From WTFY01 sp965205275 (GTDB lineage Bacteria > Pseudomonadota > Gammaproteobacteria > UBA4575): 64,000 nt of DNA. The notes beneath the pieces were generated by a model. That model saw only the letters and a program-made list of their open reading frames with translations, was not told the origin of the DNA and did not search any database. Below are positions 36,152-44,997 of this stretch, piece after piece. Position numbers and translations under genes: made by a program. The first letter of the stretch is position 1. Each line of letters opens with the position of its first letter. Location: assembly GCA_965205275.1 (NCBI GenBank), contig OZ242168.1, positions 1,116,001 to 1,180,000 of the forward strand. The letters run 5' to 3'.

Positions 36152-37249
36152 ATGATTCCAATGCTGGACCTGAAATTGCAATATGTACTGTTGCAACAGG
36201 AAATCGACGCTGCTATTGCGGAGGTACTTTCTAGCACACAATTCATACAGGGTCCAAATGTCAAACAGTTTGAGATAGAAGCGGCTAGATATCTGGATGT
36301 AAGACACGCCATTTCATGCAATTCCGGGAGCGATGCACTGCACCTGGCATTGCGTGCTTGCGAGATCGGGAACAATGATGAGGTCATCACGACACCCTTC
36401 AGCTTTGCAGCTACCGCCGAGGCAATTGGTCATGTGGGGGCTACTGCAGTGTTCGTCGATATTGACCCGGTCACATTCAGCATCACTGCCGAATCGATCG
36501 AACCGGCGATAAATTCCAGAACCCGCGTCATCCTGCCTGTACACATATTTGGCCAAGCGGCAGACATGCATGCTATTTGCAAACTGGCACAGCAGCATGA
36601 TTTGCTGGTTATTGAAGATTGTGCACAGTCATTCGGGGCCCGAGTTGCGCAAAAACATACAGGTTCCCTGGGCCATGCAGGCTGTTTCAGTTTTTTTCCC
36701 AGTAAAAACCTAGGCAGCTGTGGGGATGGTGGCCTGTTTACTACAGACTCTGATGAACTGGCAGAACAGTTTACCTTATTGAAAAATCACGGCAGCAAAA
36801 CCCGCAACCAGCATCAGATCATCGGGTGGAACAGTCGTCTCGATGAGTTACAGGCAGCTATATTAAGAGTTAAACTTAAATATCTAGACAGGTTTACTCA
36901 GCAACGAATCCATGCCGCCAAACACTACAGCGATATGCTTGACCCATTACCCATACAGGTACCGTACCAAACGGACGGCCTGTCGCACGTATTTCATCAA
37001 TATACAATACTTAGCCAGGCGAGGGCCGCCATAATCGGTCAGTTGCAGAATGAACAGATCGGGCATGCCGTATACTATCCTATGCCCCTGCCAGACCAGA
37101 AAGCTTTTTCCAGCATTGCAAGGTCCTTTGATCTGCCCAACACAAATACCGTATGCAAACAATGTCTCTCGCTACCCATATTCCCGGAAATATCCGAGGC
37201 CCAGATCGAAACCGTTGTGAACACGATCAGACAGGTATATGTCGGCTAA
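36152..37249 (+). CDS. gnnB: DegT/DnrJ/EryC1 aminotransferase, probable GnnB
   Basis: This is a PLP-dependent sugar aminotransferase of the DegT/DnrJ/EryC1 class. The PLP lysine is Lys185 in FFPSKNLGSCGDGG, with the ring-stacking and Asp residues in VIEDCAQSFGA (Asp156). GnnB uses glutamate to aminate UDP-3-keto-GlcNAc, giving UDP-2-acetamido-3-amino-2,3-dideoxyglucose, which LpxA then acylates on nitrogen. The protein is 365 residues. It lies between gnnA (30 bp upstream) and lpxB (11-bp overlap downstream), so all three are one operon, which ties it to lipid A rather than to O-antigen sugars. Substrate specificity is inferred from context. Confidence 0.82.
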   Translation: MIPMLDLKLQYVLLQQEIDAAIAEVLSSTQFIQGPNVKQFEIEAARYLDVRHAISCNSGSDALHLALRACEIGNNDEVITTPFSFAATAEAIGHVGATAVFVDIDPVTFSITAESIEPAINSRTRVILPVHIFGQAADMHAICKLAQQHDLLVIEDCAQSFGARVAQKHTGSLGHAGCFSFFPSKNLGSCGDGGLFTTDSDELAEQFTLLKNHGSKTRNQHQIIGWNSRLDELQAAILRVKLKYLDRFTQQRIHAAKHYSDMLDPLPIQVPYQTDGLSHVFHQYTILSQARAAIIGQLQNEQIGHAVYYPMPLPDQKAFSSIARSFDLPNTNTVCKQCLSLPIFPEISEAQIETVVNTIRQVYVG

Positions 37250-38393
37250 GTGCCTGGCGCCGCGCCTGATGATCGTTGCGGGAGAGGCTTCCGGAGATTT
37301 GCATGGTGCCAAGCTGATCCTTGAGTTGAAGAAAATTCTGCCGGATGTGACCTGTTATGGCCTTGGAGGCAGCCACATGCGCAGGGCCGGAGTCAATACC
37401 ATTGTCGATGCATCAGAGCTATCCGTGATCGGCTTGATCGAGGTGCTCAGACATTATCCTCGCCTGCGCAAAATTCTAAACAGAATGAGAAATGAACTGC
37501 AGCGTAATCGACCGGATGTACTGGTACTGATTGACTCACCGGATTTTAATTTACGTCTGGCAAAGGAGGCCAAGCGCCGTGGCATAAAAGTCATGTATTA
37601 CATTAGTCCACAAATCTGGGCGTGGCGCTCATCACGCATGCGGGTTATAAAAAAATATGTGACCATGATGGCCACAGTTTTTCCATTTGAGGAACAGCTC
37701 TACAGGGATGCAGGAGTTCCTGTGGAGTATGTAGGGCACCCGTTATTAGAAGATGCGCGCATTACCACTGACAAAAATATTTTTTTTAAGGATCATAAAT
37801 TAAATACGGACAAAAAACTTGTAGGTATTTTTCCGGGGAGTCGAACAAGTGAAATCGAGCATAATTTCCCTACCTTGACCCAAGCTGCCACCGCTCTCTC
37901 GCAACAACGTCCTGATGTTCAGTTTATAGTACCCGTTGCACCGACCTTATCTTCGGATTTGATGGTAAAATTTACTCGCAATATACCTGTTGACATCACT
38001 ACTACCACTGCAAATATCTACGATGTTATTCATGCCTGTGATGCAATTGCAGCAGTCTCAGGTACAGTGACCCTGCAAGTAACACTCATGCAAACCCCCA
38101 TGCTGATCATCTACAAGGTCTCACCAATTACCTATCAAATCCTAAGCCAGCTGGTGGATTTTACGTACGCCGGAATTGCCAATGTCATCGCTGGCAAGGA
38201 GATATGCCGGGAGTTCATCCAGCATGAAGCAACACCCGAAAATATTGCAGGGGAACTGGAGAGGCTGCTTTCAGACCATCCTTATACAGCCAGAATGAAA
38301 AGTGAAATGAGCATGATCCGAAACACTTTGGGTGAAAAAAACGGCTCCGCTGAGGCCGCGAGACTTGCAGCACAACTGATTGCATCCGGTTGA
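37239..38393 (+). CDS. lpxB: Lipid-A-disaccharide synthase
   Basis: LpxB is a membrane-associated glycosyltransferase (GT19) that joins lipid X to the UDP-diacyl sugar to form the lipid A disaccharide. The 384-residue protein starts with LMIVAGEASGDLHGA, and shows YYISPQIWAWR, GHPLLE and FPGSRTSEIE, all signature segments. It overlaps gnnB by 11 bp and is in the opposite direction from lpxA, lpxD and fabZ, unlike the usual lpxD-fabZ-lpxA-lpxB order. Its stop is only 8 bp from the lpxA stop, tail to tail. Confidence 0.97.
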   Translation: MSAKCLAPRLMIVAGEASGDLHGAKLILELKKILPDVTCYGLGGSHMRRAGVNTIVDASELSVIGLIEVLRHYPRLRKILNRMRNELQRNRPDVLVLIDSPDFNLRLAKEAKRRGIKVMYYISPQIWAWRSSRMRVIKKYVTMMATVFPFEEQLYRDAGVPVEYVGHPLLEDARITTDKNIFFKDHKLNTDKKLVGIFPGSRTSEIEHNFPTLTQAATALSQQRPDVQFIVPVAPTLSSDLMVKFTRNIPVDITTTTANIYDVIHACDAIAAVSGTVTLQVTLMQTPMLIIYKVSPITYQILSQLVDFTYAGIANVIAGKEICREFIQHEATPENIAGELERLLSDHPYTARMKSEMSMIRNTLGEKNGSAEAARLAAQLIASG

Positions 38394-38401
38394 CACTGGG
38401 T

Positions 38402-39202
38402 CTACTGTACGACTCCTCTTTTGCTTGCCAGAATGAAGTCCAGAAAATTCCGGACTTCGGGGTGTTTTTTTGCAAGTTCCTCTACCTGCAAAATATTCTC
38501 GCTTCTGGAACCTTTGCTTCGAATAAGCAACCTGTAGGATTGATGCAGAACCCTGATACATTCTTCCGAAAATCCGCGACGCTGCAGGCCCTCCTTATTA
38601 AGTCCGTGGGTCGTTGCAAAATTTCCTGACGCCATAACATAAGGGGGCAGATCTTTATTCAGGGCGGTACCCATTGCACAAAATGAATGTGCCCCAATGC
38701 GACAAAACTGGTGTACCAGCGTAAACCCACCAAGTGTAGCAAACTCATCAACCACTACATGGCCTGCCAAGGTTGCACCATTTGCAAATACCGTGTCATC
38801 ACCCAGCGTGCAATCATGGGCAATGTGAACATAGGCCATAATCCAGTTGCGATCTCCTATTTTGGTATACCCCTGACCATGTTCCGTACCGGAATTGATG
38901 GTTACGTATTCCCTGATCATGTTGTTATCCCCGATAATCAGTTCGCTGTGCTCGCCATGATATTTCTTGTCTTGCGGAATCTCTCCAATCGATGAGAACT
39001 GAAAAATCCGGTTTTCTATTCCTATGGTGGTAGCACCTGTAATTACCACGTGCGGCCCAATCCACGTATTTCTGCCGATACTTACCTGCGGTCCGATAAT
39101 AGAATAAGGGCCAACTGATACATTGGTGTCCAGCCGGGCTTCAGGATCAACGATTGCAGTTGCATGAATCTGACTCCTTTCACGAACCCTTACCGAAGAC
39201 AT
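38402..39202 (-). CDS. lpxA: Acyl-[ACP]--UDP-N-acetylglucosamine O/N-acyltransferase
   Basis: LpxA adds the first 3-hydroxyacyl chain to the UDP-sugar precursor of lipid A. The 266-residue protein is a left-handed beta-helix of hexapeptide repeats followed by a helical C-terminus. The catalytic His is in AYVHIAHDCTLG (His129, equivalent to E. coli His125). The acyl-length ruler position, Gly173 in E. coli, is Met177 here in AHSFCAMGTA; Met at this place is linked to C10 chains in Pseudomonas. With gnnA and gnnB nearby, the natural acceptor is probably the 3-amino sugar, giving an amide. fabZ lies just upstream. Confidence 0.95.
   Translation of the reverse strand: MSSVRVRERSQIHATAIVDPEARLDTNVSVGPYSIIGPQVSIGRNTWIGPHVVITGATTIGIENRIFQFSSIGEIPQDKKYHGEHSELIIGDNNMIREYVTINSGTEHGQGYTKIGDRNWIMAYVHIAHDCTLGDDTVFANGATLAGHVVVDEFATLGGFTLVHQFCRIGAHSFCAMGTALNKDLPPYVMASGNFATTHGLNKEGLQRRGFSEECIRVLHQSYRLLIRSKGSRSENILQVEELAKKHPEVRNFLDFILASKRGVVQ
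38435..38471 (+). terminator. Possible intrinsic terminator for gnnA-gnnB-lpxB, inside lpxA
   Basis: On the plus strand a perfect 7-bp inverted repeat GAAGTCC / GGACTTC with a 10-base loop (38435-38458) is followed, after six bases, by a run of seven T. It would end the lpxB transcript, but lies within the 3' coding part of lpxA because the two genes are only 8 bp apart. The spacer before the T-run is longer than ideal, so this is tentative. Confidence 0.35.
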
Positions 39203-39210
39203 GGTCTACC

Positions 39211-39663
39211 TCACTTGGTTTCCACACTCTTGAAAACGCACATCAACTCCGCGGTGGCTGCAATCTCTTCACCAACGGACGCCTTGACACTAAATACACC
39301 ATAGTCACGCTTATGCCTGATCAGCTGTACATCCAGGATAAGCTGATCACCTGGACTTACTTGTCGCTTGAAACGTGCCTTATCAATACCGACGAACAAA
39401 TACAGACTGTCATCATCCGGGCGCCATTCGGGATTGCTCAATGCAAGCAGACCTGCAGTCTGTGCAAGCGCCTCAAGAATCAATACCCCCGGCATGACCG
39501 GCGCACCCGGAAAATGTCCCTGGAAATAGGACTCGTTATAGCTGACATTTTTCAGTGCCAGAATGGACTCGCCCGTCTTGCATTCTAGCACCCGGTCTAC
39601 CAGTAAAAACGGATACCGGTGAGGCAGGTACTTTAAAATTTCATGAACGCTCATCTCAGTCAT
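39211..39663 (-). CDS. fabZ: 3-hydroxyacyl-[ACP] dehydratase FabZ
   Basis: FabZ dehydrates 3-hydroxyacyl-ACP in fatty-acid elongation and competes with LpxA and LpxD for the same substrates. The 150-residue hot-dog-fold protein begins VHEILKYLPHRYPFLLVDRV with the catalytic His in HRYPF and has FQGHFPGAPVMPGVL with the catalytic Glu downstream in ILEALAQ. The ATG at 39663 was chosen; it overlaps the stop of lpxD by 8 bp, so the two are translationally coupled. lpxA follows after 8 bp. Confidence 0.96.
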   Translation of the reverse strand: MTEMSVHEILKYLPHRYPFLLVDRVLECKTGESILALKNVSYNESYFQGHFPGAPVMPGVLILEALAQTAGLLALSNPEWRPDDDSLYLFVGIDKARFKRQVSPGDQLILDVQLIRHKRDYGVFSVKASVGEEIAATAELMCVFKSVETK

Positions 39664-40684
39664 GGTCAGCTTGGCCTTTTTGTTCTTCCAGTTTCTTAAT
39701 TCGACCTGCCAGTTCCTCAAGTTTATTGAACAACGCTGAACTGCGCAGCCATTTCCTGTATGGCTGGACTGGAGTCCCGGAGACATAGACGCCTGCCTTT
39801 TTGATGGAGCACGCCATCCGTGTCATACCACCAAGGGTGACATGATCAGCAATCTGAAGATGCCCGGCGATTCCAACACCGCCGCCAATACTGCAAAATT
39901 TACCAATAGTTGTGCTGCCTGATATACCGGTACATCCGGCAATGGCAGTGTGGGCACCAATTTTAACGTTATGTGCAACCTGAATCTGATTATCAAGCTT
40001 GACTCCTTCTTCCAGGATGGTATCCCCTAATGTGCCGCGATCAATGGTAGTATTGGCACCGATTTCCACATCATTCCCAATCTGAACCCTGCCCAGTTGC
40101 GGAATTTTGAACCATTTGGTGTCTTCCTTAGCAAGACCAAACCCATCACTGCCAATAACAGCCCCTGGATGAATGATCACGCGCAGTCCCAATACTGTTT
40201 TCTCGCACAAGGTGACCTGGCTGACAAGGCGACAACCTTCTCCTATCACACAGGCTTTGTGTATGCTGCAGTTTGAGCCTATATAGGTGTTATTCCCGAT
40301 CACACAGTCATCATCAATAACTGTACAGGGACCAATGGTACAGCCCTCGCCTACCGTTGCGTTATCTGAAACAACTGCTGCGGGATGAATGCCCGACTCA
40401 TGCGAAGGCAAGGGATTCAGCAAACCGGCAATTTTGGCAAAAATCAGATACGGGTTATCAGTGATCAAGGCATGCGCCGGACAACCCTCCAGAAATGCCT
40501 CTTCCAGAATTACTGCCGAAGCATGTGTATGCTTCAACTCCCGTTTGAATTTCGGGCTCGCAAAAAATGTAATAGCACCGGCACCGGCATGCTGAAGGCT
40601 GTCTACACGATCAATTTCACAGTCCGGGTCACCTACTACCGTTGTCGCAGTAAATTCGGACAATTTTGCAAGAGTAAACGACAC
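39656..40684 (-). CDS. lpxD: UDP-3-O-(3-hydroxyacyl)glucosamine N-acyltransferase
   Basis: LpxD adds the second acyl chain, on the 2-amino group, in lipid A synthesis. The 342-residue protein has an N-terminal uridine-binding domain (about 1-100), a left-handed beta-helix with many hexapeptide repeats and a C-terminal helix ending in KKLEEQKGQADHD. The catalytic His is in DNQIQVAHNVKIG (about residue 240). It overlaps fabZ downstream and follows skp by 13 bp. The skp-lpxD-fabZ-lpxA order is the standard one. Confidence 0.96.
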   Translation of the reverse strand: MSFTLAKLSEFTATTVVGDPDCEIDRVDSLQHAGAGAITFFASPKFKRELKHTHASAVILEEAFLEGCPAHALITDNPYLIFAKIAGLLNPLPSHESGIHPAAVVSDNATVGEGCTIGPCTVIDDDCVIGNNTYIGSNCSIHKACVIGEGCRLVSQVTLCEKTVLGLRVIIHPGAVIGSDGFGLAKEDTKWFKIPQLGRVQIGNDVEIGANTTIDRGTLGDTILEEGVKLDNQIQVAHNVKIGAHTAIAGCTGISGSTTIGKFCSIGGGVGIAGHLQIADHVTLGGMTRMACSIKKAGVYVSGTPVQPYRKWLRSSALFNKLEELAGRIKKLEEQKGQADHD

Positions 40685-40697
40685 TACGCATTATCAA

Positions 40698-41204
40698 CTA
40701 TTGAACTTTCCGCAACTCCTCTAGCACACGCTTTGTCATATCAATGCGGTCACTTGCGAAAAGTACAGGCTGCGTAACCACCAGGTCGTAGTTTTCATTT
40801 TCGGCGAGACTGGTTACAACCTCATTGACACTCTTTTGCAGGTTACCGATTTCCTGATTACGCCTGATATTAAAATCTTCCTTGAGTTCGTCCTGCTGCC
40901 GACTGTATTCCCTTTTCTTGTTAAGTATTTCCTTCTCGAGCTCGGTGCGTCGGGTATCAGTCATTACGGCACCGTCATTTTTCAGCGTTTCTTCAAATTT
41001 CAGAATCTCGTCACGTGCAGTAGTAAGCTTTTCATTCCGATACGAAAATTCTTTTTCCAGTGTTTTGCGAGCTGCATCTGCCTGAGGTGACTTCTCAAGT
41101 ATTTCGGCCAGATTGATGTACCCTATTTTAGTCTCTGCAGCTACAACAACCGGCAATAACAGAGCTACCGTATAAATAATATTCCTGAGTAATTTAAATT
41201 CCAT
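40698..41204 (-). CDS. skp: Periplasmic chaperone Skp/OmpH family
   Basis: Skp is a trimeric periplasmic chaperone that carries unfolded outer-membrane proteins to the BAM complex. A signal peptide is visible at about residues 1-22, with cleavage likely after VVAA. The mature part begins TKIGYINLAEILEKSP and continues as a long charged coiled coil (about 45-130), the tentacle region, ending in the beta-strand body segment NYDLVVTQPVLFAS. The length (168) is typical. bamA lies 22 bp upstream in the same operon. Confidence 0.93.
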   Translation of the reverse strand: MEFKLLRNIIYTVALLLPVVVAAETKIGYINLAEILEKSPQADAARKTLEKEFSYRNEKLTTARDEILKFEETLKNDGAVMTDTRRTELEKEILNKKREYSRQQDELKEDFNIRRNQEIGNLQKSVNEVVTSLAENENYDLVVTQPVLFASDRIDMTKRVLEELRKVQ

Positions 41205-41226
41205 TATTCCTAGTTTCCCCCAAACG

Positions 41227-43515
41227 CTAAAAACTTGTTCCTAAATTAAACTGAAATGATTCCGTATCATCTTCTGACTCATCATTGAAGGGTGCCGCAA
41301 GTACCGCACTGATACCACCAAAACCTGTTATTATATTGATACCAAGTCCAACTGAACCCCGCAGGTCACCGGCTTCAAAATCATCAAACTCCTCAAAAAC
41401 ATTCCCGGCATCGACAAACAAGCTCACTCGGGCACTGCCCGGGGCGATCAGTGGTAATGGGGGCGGAGGAAACAGCAACTCGCTTCTTAAGGTTGTCAGA
41501 AGGTTCCCGCCAAATGGCTCACCAAGTGAATCCTTGGGACCCAAACTGTTATTCTCATACCCACGCACGGTTCTGAAGCCACCGGCATGAAACCTTTCGA
41601 AAAATGGCAAATCCTCATCACCCGTGTACACATCACCATACCCGAATTCACTTCCCAGCGACAGGGTGAAAGTCTCGCTCAAGGGAAAATAAAATGAACT
41701 ACTGTAGGTTACCTTGTAAAACTCCAGGTCACTACCGGGCACAGTAAACTCCAGTCCTGCACGCTGCCTGTTTCCGATGTTGGGAAACAGTCTGCGATCC
41801 CGTGTATCGTGCACAAAACTGGAAGATAATGTAAGGTTGGTATACTCATCGTCATTATTGCCAATAAAATCTACTATTTCCTGTGCCGTATTACTGCCTA
41901 TGGATACTTCAGTCCTGTTTATCTGTGCAAAGGCATTGACACGATCAACCTCTGTCAAGGGTATTCCGTAACTCATGCTTACACCAAATTGGTCCGTATC
42001 AAAATCAGAAATATCTGCCTCATCAGCTTCGGTAGACACATAATTAAAACCAAACCCCCTGCTTACACCATCAATTGTGTAGTAGGGATCCACATAATTC
42101 AAAGCATAAACGGTGTTGACCTTGCTCGTATTGATTGAAAACGACACGGTTTTGCCGGAACCCAAGAAATTTTCCTGACTTACGCTTGAAGAAAAAACAG
42201 CGCCCTGGCTGTCTGAATAGCCAGCACCAATGTTAAAACTACCTGCTAGCCTTTCCTTGACTTCGATATCTAGATCGACCAGATCACCAACTCCGGGTAC
42301 CGGCCGGGTTTCTACTTCAACGGATTCTACATACGTCAGCCTCTGGATCCTGCGTCTTGAGTTCTCAACGGCTGTCCGCGAATACCATCCCCCTTCCATT
42401 TGTCTCAGCTCTCTCCGGTAAACATCATCATGTGTGATCTTGTGGCCACGAAAATTTATTCTGCGTACATAGGCGCGCTTGCCTGGACTTACAAAAAGGG
42501 TGACTTTTACGGTCTTGTCTTCTTCATTAAGCTCAGGGACGGGATTAACATTGGGAAATGCATATCCCCTGTCACCAAGCTTGCGCAGGATTGCTTCAGT
42601 AGACAGAACTACTCTTGTACGTGAAAAAATTTCTCCTGGAGTAAAATGAATCAAAGGCATGAGTTCTTCTTCCGGAAAAACCAGATCTCCTGCAAGCTTG
42701 ATTTCCTCCAGTGTGTACTGATCGCCTTCTTCAATGTTGATGGTAATGAAAATGTCTTCCTTGTTAGGGCTGAGCGAAACCTGCGTAGACTTGATATTAA
42801 ACTTTAAATAGCCGTGATTGAGGTAGTGTGATCGCAATATCTCAAGGTCACCCTGAAGTTTTTGCTTGGCGTAGCGATCACGTGTACCAAAAAACTTATA
42901 CCAGGGCTTCAGTCCAGACTCAAAACTTTCAGTCAGTTCCTCTTCGTCAAAACTTGTGTTACCTACAATTTTTACCTGCATGATTCTAGCCACATCGCCT
43001 TCAGCAATCTTTATGCTGATATCTACCCGGTTGCGCGGCAATTCATTTACCTGGGTATCAATTTTTACGTTGTATTTACCAAATGCAAAATACTGTTGTA
43101 ACAATTCATTTTCCAACCGCTCAAGCACCGAGCGATTAAAAACATGACCGCTTGCAATACCAATACCTACCAGCCCCTTGGCCAACTGTTCATCGTCGAG
43201 TATCTTGTTTCCATCGAAGGTTATGCTTGCAATGCCAGGCCTTTCCTGTACCACAACAACTAGTATATTCCCTTCACGGCGCAGCTTGATGTCCTTGAAA
43301 AGACCAGTTTTGTAAAGCTCGCGGACAATCCGTGCAGTCTGATCCTCATCTACCTGATCACCTACTTTTACAGGCAGGTAGGTAAACACCGTGCCTGCGT
43401 CAATACGCTCAAGGCCTTCGATCTGAATGTCCTGCAGACGAAAGACCCCGGCCTGAGCCGGTATGGATAAAATTCCAAGCAGGAAAAGAAGAATAACTCG
43501 TTTTAACAAACACAT
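41227..43515 (-). CDS. bamA: Outer membrane protein assembly factor BamA
   Basis: BamA is the central outer-membrane protein that inserts beta-barrel proteins. From the chosen ATG at 43515 the product is 762 residues: a signal peptide (about 1-20, cleavage after PAQA), five POTRA domains (roughly 22-420; IQIEGLERIDAGTVF begins the first) and a 16-strand barrel ending in FNLGTSF with the terminal Phe. The conserved loop 6 motif is VRGYENNSLGPKD. The frame continues 38 codons upstream to 43629, but that part runs through a duplicated scrap of rseP and is not conserved. rseP is upstream, skp downstream, as in E. coli. Confidence 0.96.
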   Translation of the reverse strand: MCLLKRVILLFLLGILSIPAQAGVFRLQDIQIEGLERIDAGTVFTYLPVKVGDQVDEDQTARIVRELYKTGLFKDIKLRREGNILVVVVQERPGIASITFDGNKILDDEQLAKGLVGIGIASGHVFNRSVLERLENELLQQYFAFGKYNVKIDTQVNELPRNRVDISIKIAEGDVARIMQVKIVGNTSFDEEELTESFESGLKPWYKFFGTRDRYAKQKLQGDLEILRSHYLNHGYLKFNIKSTQVSLSPNKEDIFITINIEEGDQYTLEEIKLAGDLVFPEEELMPLIHFTPGEIFSRTRVVLSTEAILRKLGDRGYAFPNVNPVPELNEEDKTVKVTLFVSPGKRAYVRRINFRGHKITHDDVYRRELRQMEGGWYSRTAVENSRRRIQRLTYVESVEVETRPVPGVGDLVDLDIEVKERLAGSFNIGAGYSDSQGAVFSSSVSQENFLGSGKTVSFSINTSKVNTVYALNYVDPYYTIDGVSRGFGFNYVSTEADEADISDFDTDQFGVSMSYGIPLTEVDRVNAFAQINRTEVSIGSNTAQEIVDFIGNNDDEYTNLTLSSSFVHDTRDRRLFPNIGNRQRAGLEFTVPGSDLEFYKVTYSSSFYFPLSETFTLSLGSEFGYGDVYTGDEDLPFFERFHAGGFRTVRGYENNSLGPKDSLGEPFGGNLLTTLRSELLFPPPPLPLIAPGSARVSLFVDAGNVFEEFDDFEAGDLRGSVGLGINIITGFGGISAVLAAPFNDESEDDTESFQFNLGTSF

Positions 43516-43555
43516 ATGTTGTATTGTTGTTTTAATTGTAGCAGCCAAAATATAA

Positions 43556-43722
43556 CGTTGTAAAAAGCCAGACACATTAACCCGACCAGCGCCATTATAC
43601 CTAATCGCTGCCCGATACGATTCCCGCACAAAATGGCGGGCTTATTGCAACAGCCGATATATGTCGTTGTAAAAAGCCAGACACATTAACCCGACCAGCG
43701 CCATTATACCTAATCGCTGCCC
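43556..43722. repeat. 58-bp direct repeat: duplicated 3' end of rseP upstream of bamA
   Basis: Two identical 58-bp copies lie at 43556-43613 and 43665-43722, 109 bp apart in phase. The second copy is inside rseP and encodes its C-terminal segment GQRLGIMALVGLMCLAFYN. The first copy stands in the rseP-bamA intergenic region, past the rseP stop. The 51 bp between them include the last rseP codons and a short CCCGC / GCGGG hairpin (43623-43640). The perfect identity suggests a recent local duplication. Confidence 0.95.
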
Positions 43723-44997
43723 AAAGGCTTCGACCTGTTCCGATACTGCACTCCCCTTTACGATCTCAATGAGATAATAGAACAGATGGCCACCATCCAG
43801 CATCGGGATCGGCAACAAATTAAGTATCCCAATACTTATACTGATGATTGCCATGGCGCCCACAAAGGCTGAAACCCCTATAGCTGCCGAAACCCCAGCA
43901 TACTCAGCAATAGTCACAGGACCACTGATATTTTTCAATGAAGCTTCACCGCTCACCAGCTTCCACAACAGCTTCAGGGTTAAAATCGACACTTCCCATG
44001 TTTTAACCAGACTTCGGGGTACGGCCTCAAACGGGTTATAGCGGACTACGACTTTCTGCCGCTCAAGCTGTGCCTGATCCACAAATGGATAGGCTCCCAC
44101 ACGACCTATGGTTTTCCCATCCCTGTTATCAGGTTCAGGTATTAATTCAAACTCCAGACGCTGATGATCCCGCTCCACAACCATATTGATAGGAACTGCG
44201 GCACGGGCCTGAATATATTGGACCAGGTCACGCCAGCTCTGTACTTGTGAACCATCAACACTGATTACCCTGTCCCCTGCTTGAATTCCGGCAGTTTTGG
44301 CAACACCGGACTTGATCTCACCAAAGACTGGTTCATACATATACCTCCAAGGCGTAGTCCCCAGCTTTTCCAGCAAATTACCTTCTGACAATAATTGCCT
44401 GGTATCTCTTAGGTCCAGTGTTACGACCTTCAGTCTGGAATCCTCACTTTGCAGGGTTGCAGTAACCATACCGGATTCGAGCGCCCGGTTTAACAATTGG
44501 ATTGAAGTTTGCTGCCAAGTATGGACAGGCACATTTTCTACTGAAACGAACGTGTCATTAGCTCTGATTTCCGCCTGCCAGGCGATGCTCTGTGGCAACA
44601 CCTCACCAACCGTAGGCCTGACCCCTTCAACACCTACAACAAACGCCAGCCAGTATGCAAACACTGCAAAAATAAAATTGAATATTGGGCCTGCTGATAC
44701 AATCGCAAATCTTTTCCAGACCGACTGACGGTTAAAGGCACGGTGCGCTTCACGTTCACAAACCTCACCTTCACGTTCATTAAGCATCTTCACATAACCG
44801 CCCAGCGGGATGCTAGCCAGAACGTATTCAGTTTCTCCCACCGATTTGGTTAAAAGAGGTTTCCCAAAGCCTATTGAGAACCGCAATACCTTTACACCAA
44901 GCTTTTTGGCAACCCAGCAATGACCAAATTCATGGACAGTGATAACAATGCCCACCACAACCACAAAAGCAAATACATAGTTCAGTATCTGTATCAT
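43642..44997 (-). CDS. rseP: Site-2 protease RseP
   Basis: RseP is the inner-membrane zinc protease that cuts RseA after DegS, releasing sigma-E in response to outer-membrane stress; it also clears leftover signal peptides. The 451-residue protein has the active-site HEFGH at residues 22-26 in the first helix, PDZ domains between the helices (about 115-310) and the second metal motif NLLPIPMLDGGHL (about 390). The end is intact, and a second copy of the last coding segment lies just downstream. It overlaps dxr by 4 bp. Confidence 0.96.
   Translation of the reverse strand: MIQILNYVFAFVVVVGIVITVHEFGHCWVAKKLGVKVLRFSIGFGKPLLTKSVGETEYVLASIPLGGYVKMLNEREGEVCEREAHRAFNRQSVWKRFAIVSAGPIFNFIFAVFAYWLAFVVGVEGVRPTVGEVLPQSIAWQAEIRANDTFVSVENVPVHTWQQTSIQLLNRALESGMVTATLQSEDSRLKVVTLDLRDTRQLLSEGNLLEKLGTTPWRYMYEPVFGEIKSGVAKTAGIQAGDRVISVDGSQVQSWRDLVQYIQARAAVPINMVVERDHQRLEFELIPEPDNRDGKTIGRVGAYPFVDQAQLERQKVVVRYNPFEAVPRSLVKTWEVSILTLKLLWKLVSGEASLKNISGPVTIAEYAGVSAAIGVSAFVGAMAIISISIGILNLLPIPMLDGGHLFYYLIEIVKGSAVSEQVEAFGQRLGIMALVGLMCLAFYNDIYRLLQ

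Noticed and set aside
43516..43629. Upstream start of bamA giving 38 extra residues
   Set aside because: The extra codons run through the duplicated rseP end and precede a normal signal peptide starting at 43515.
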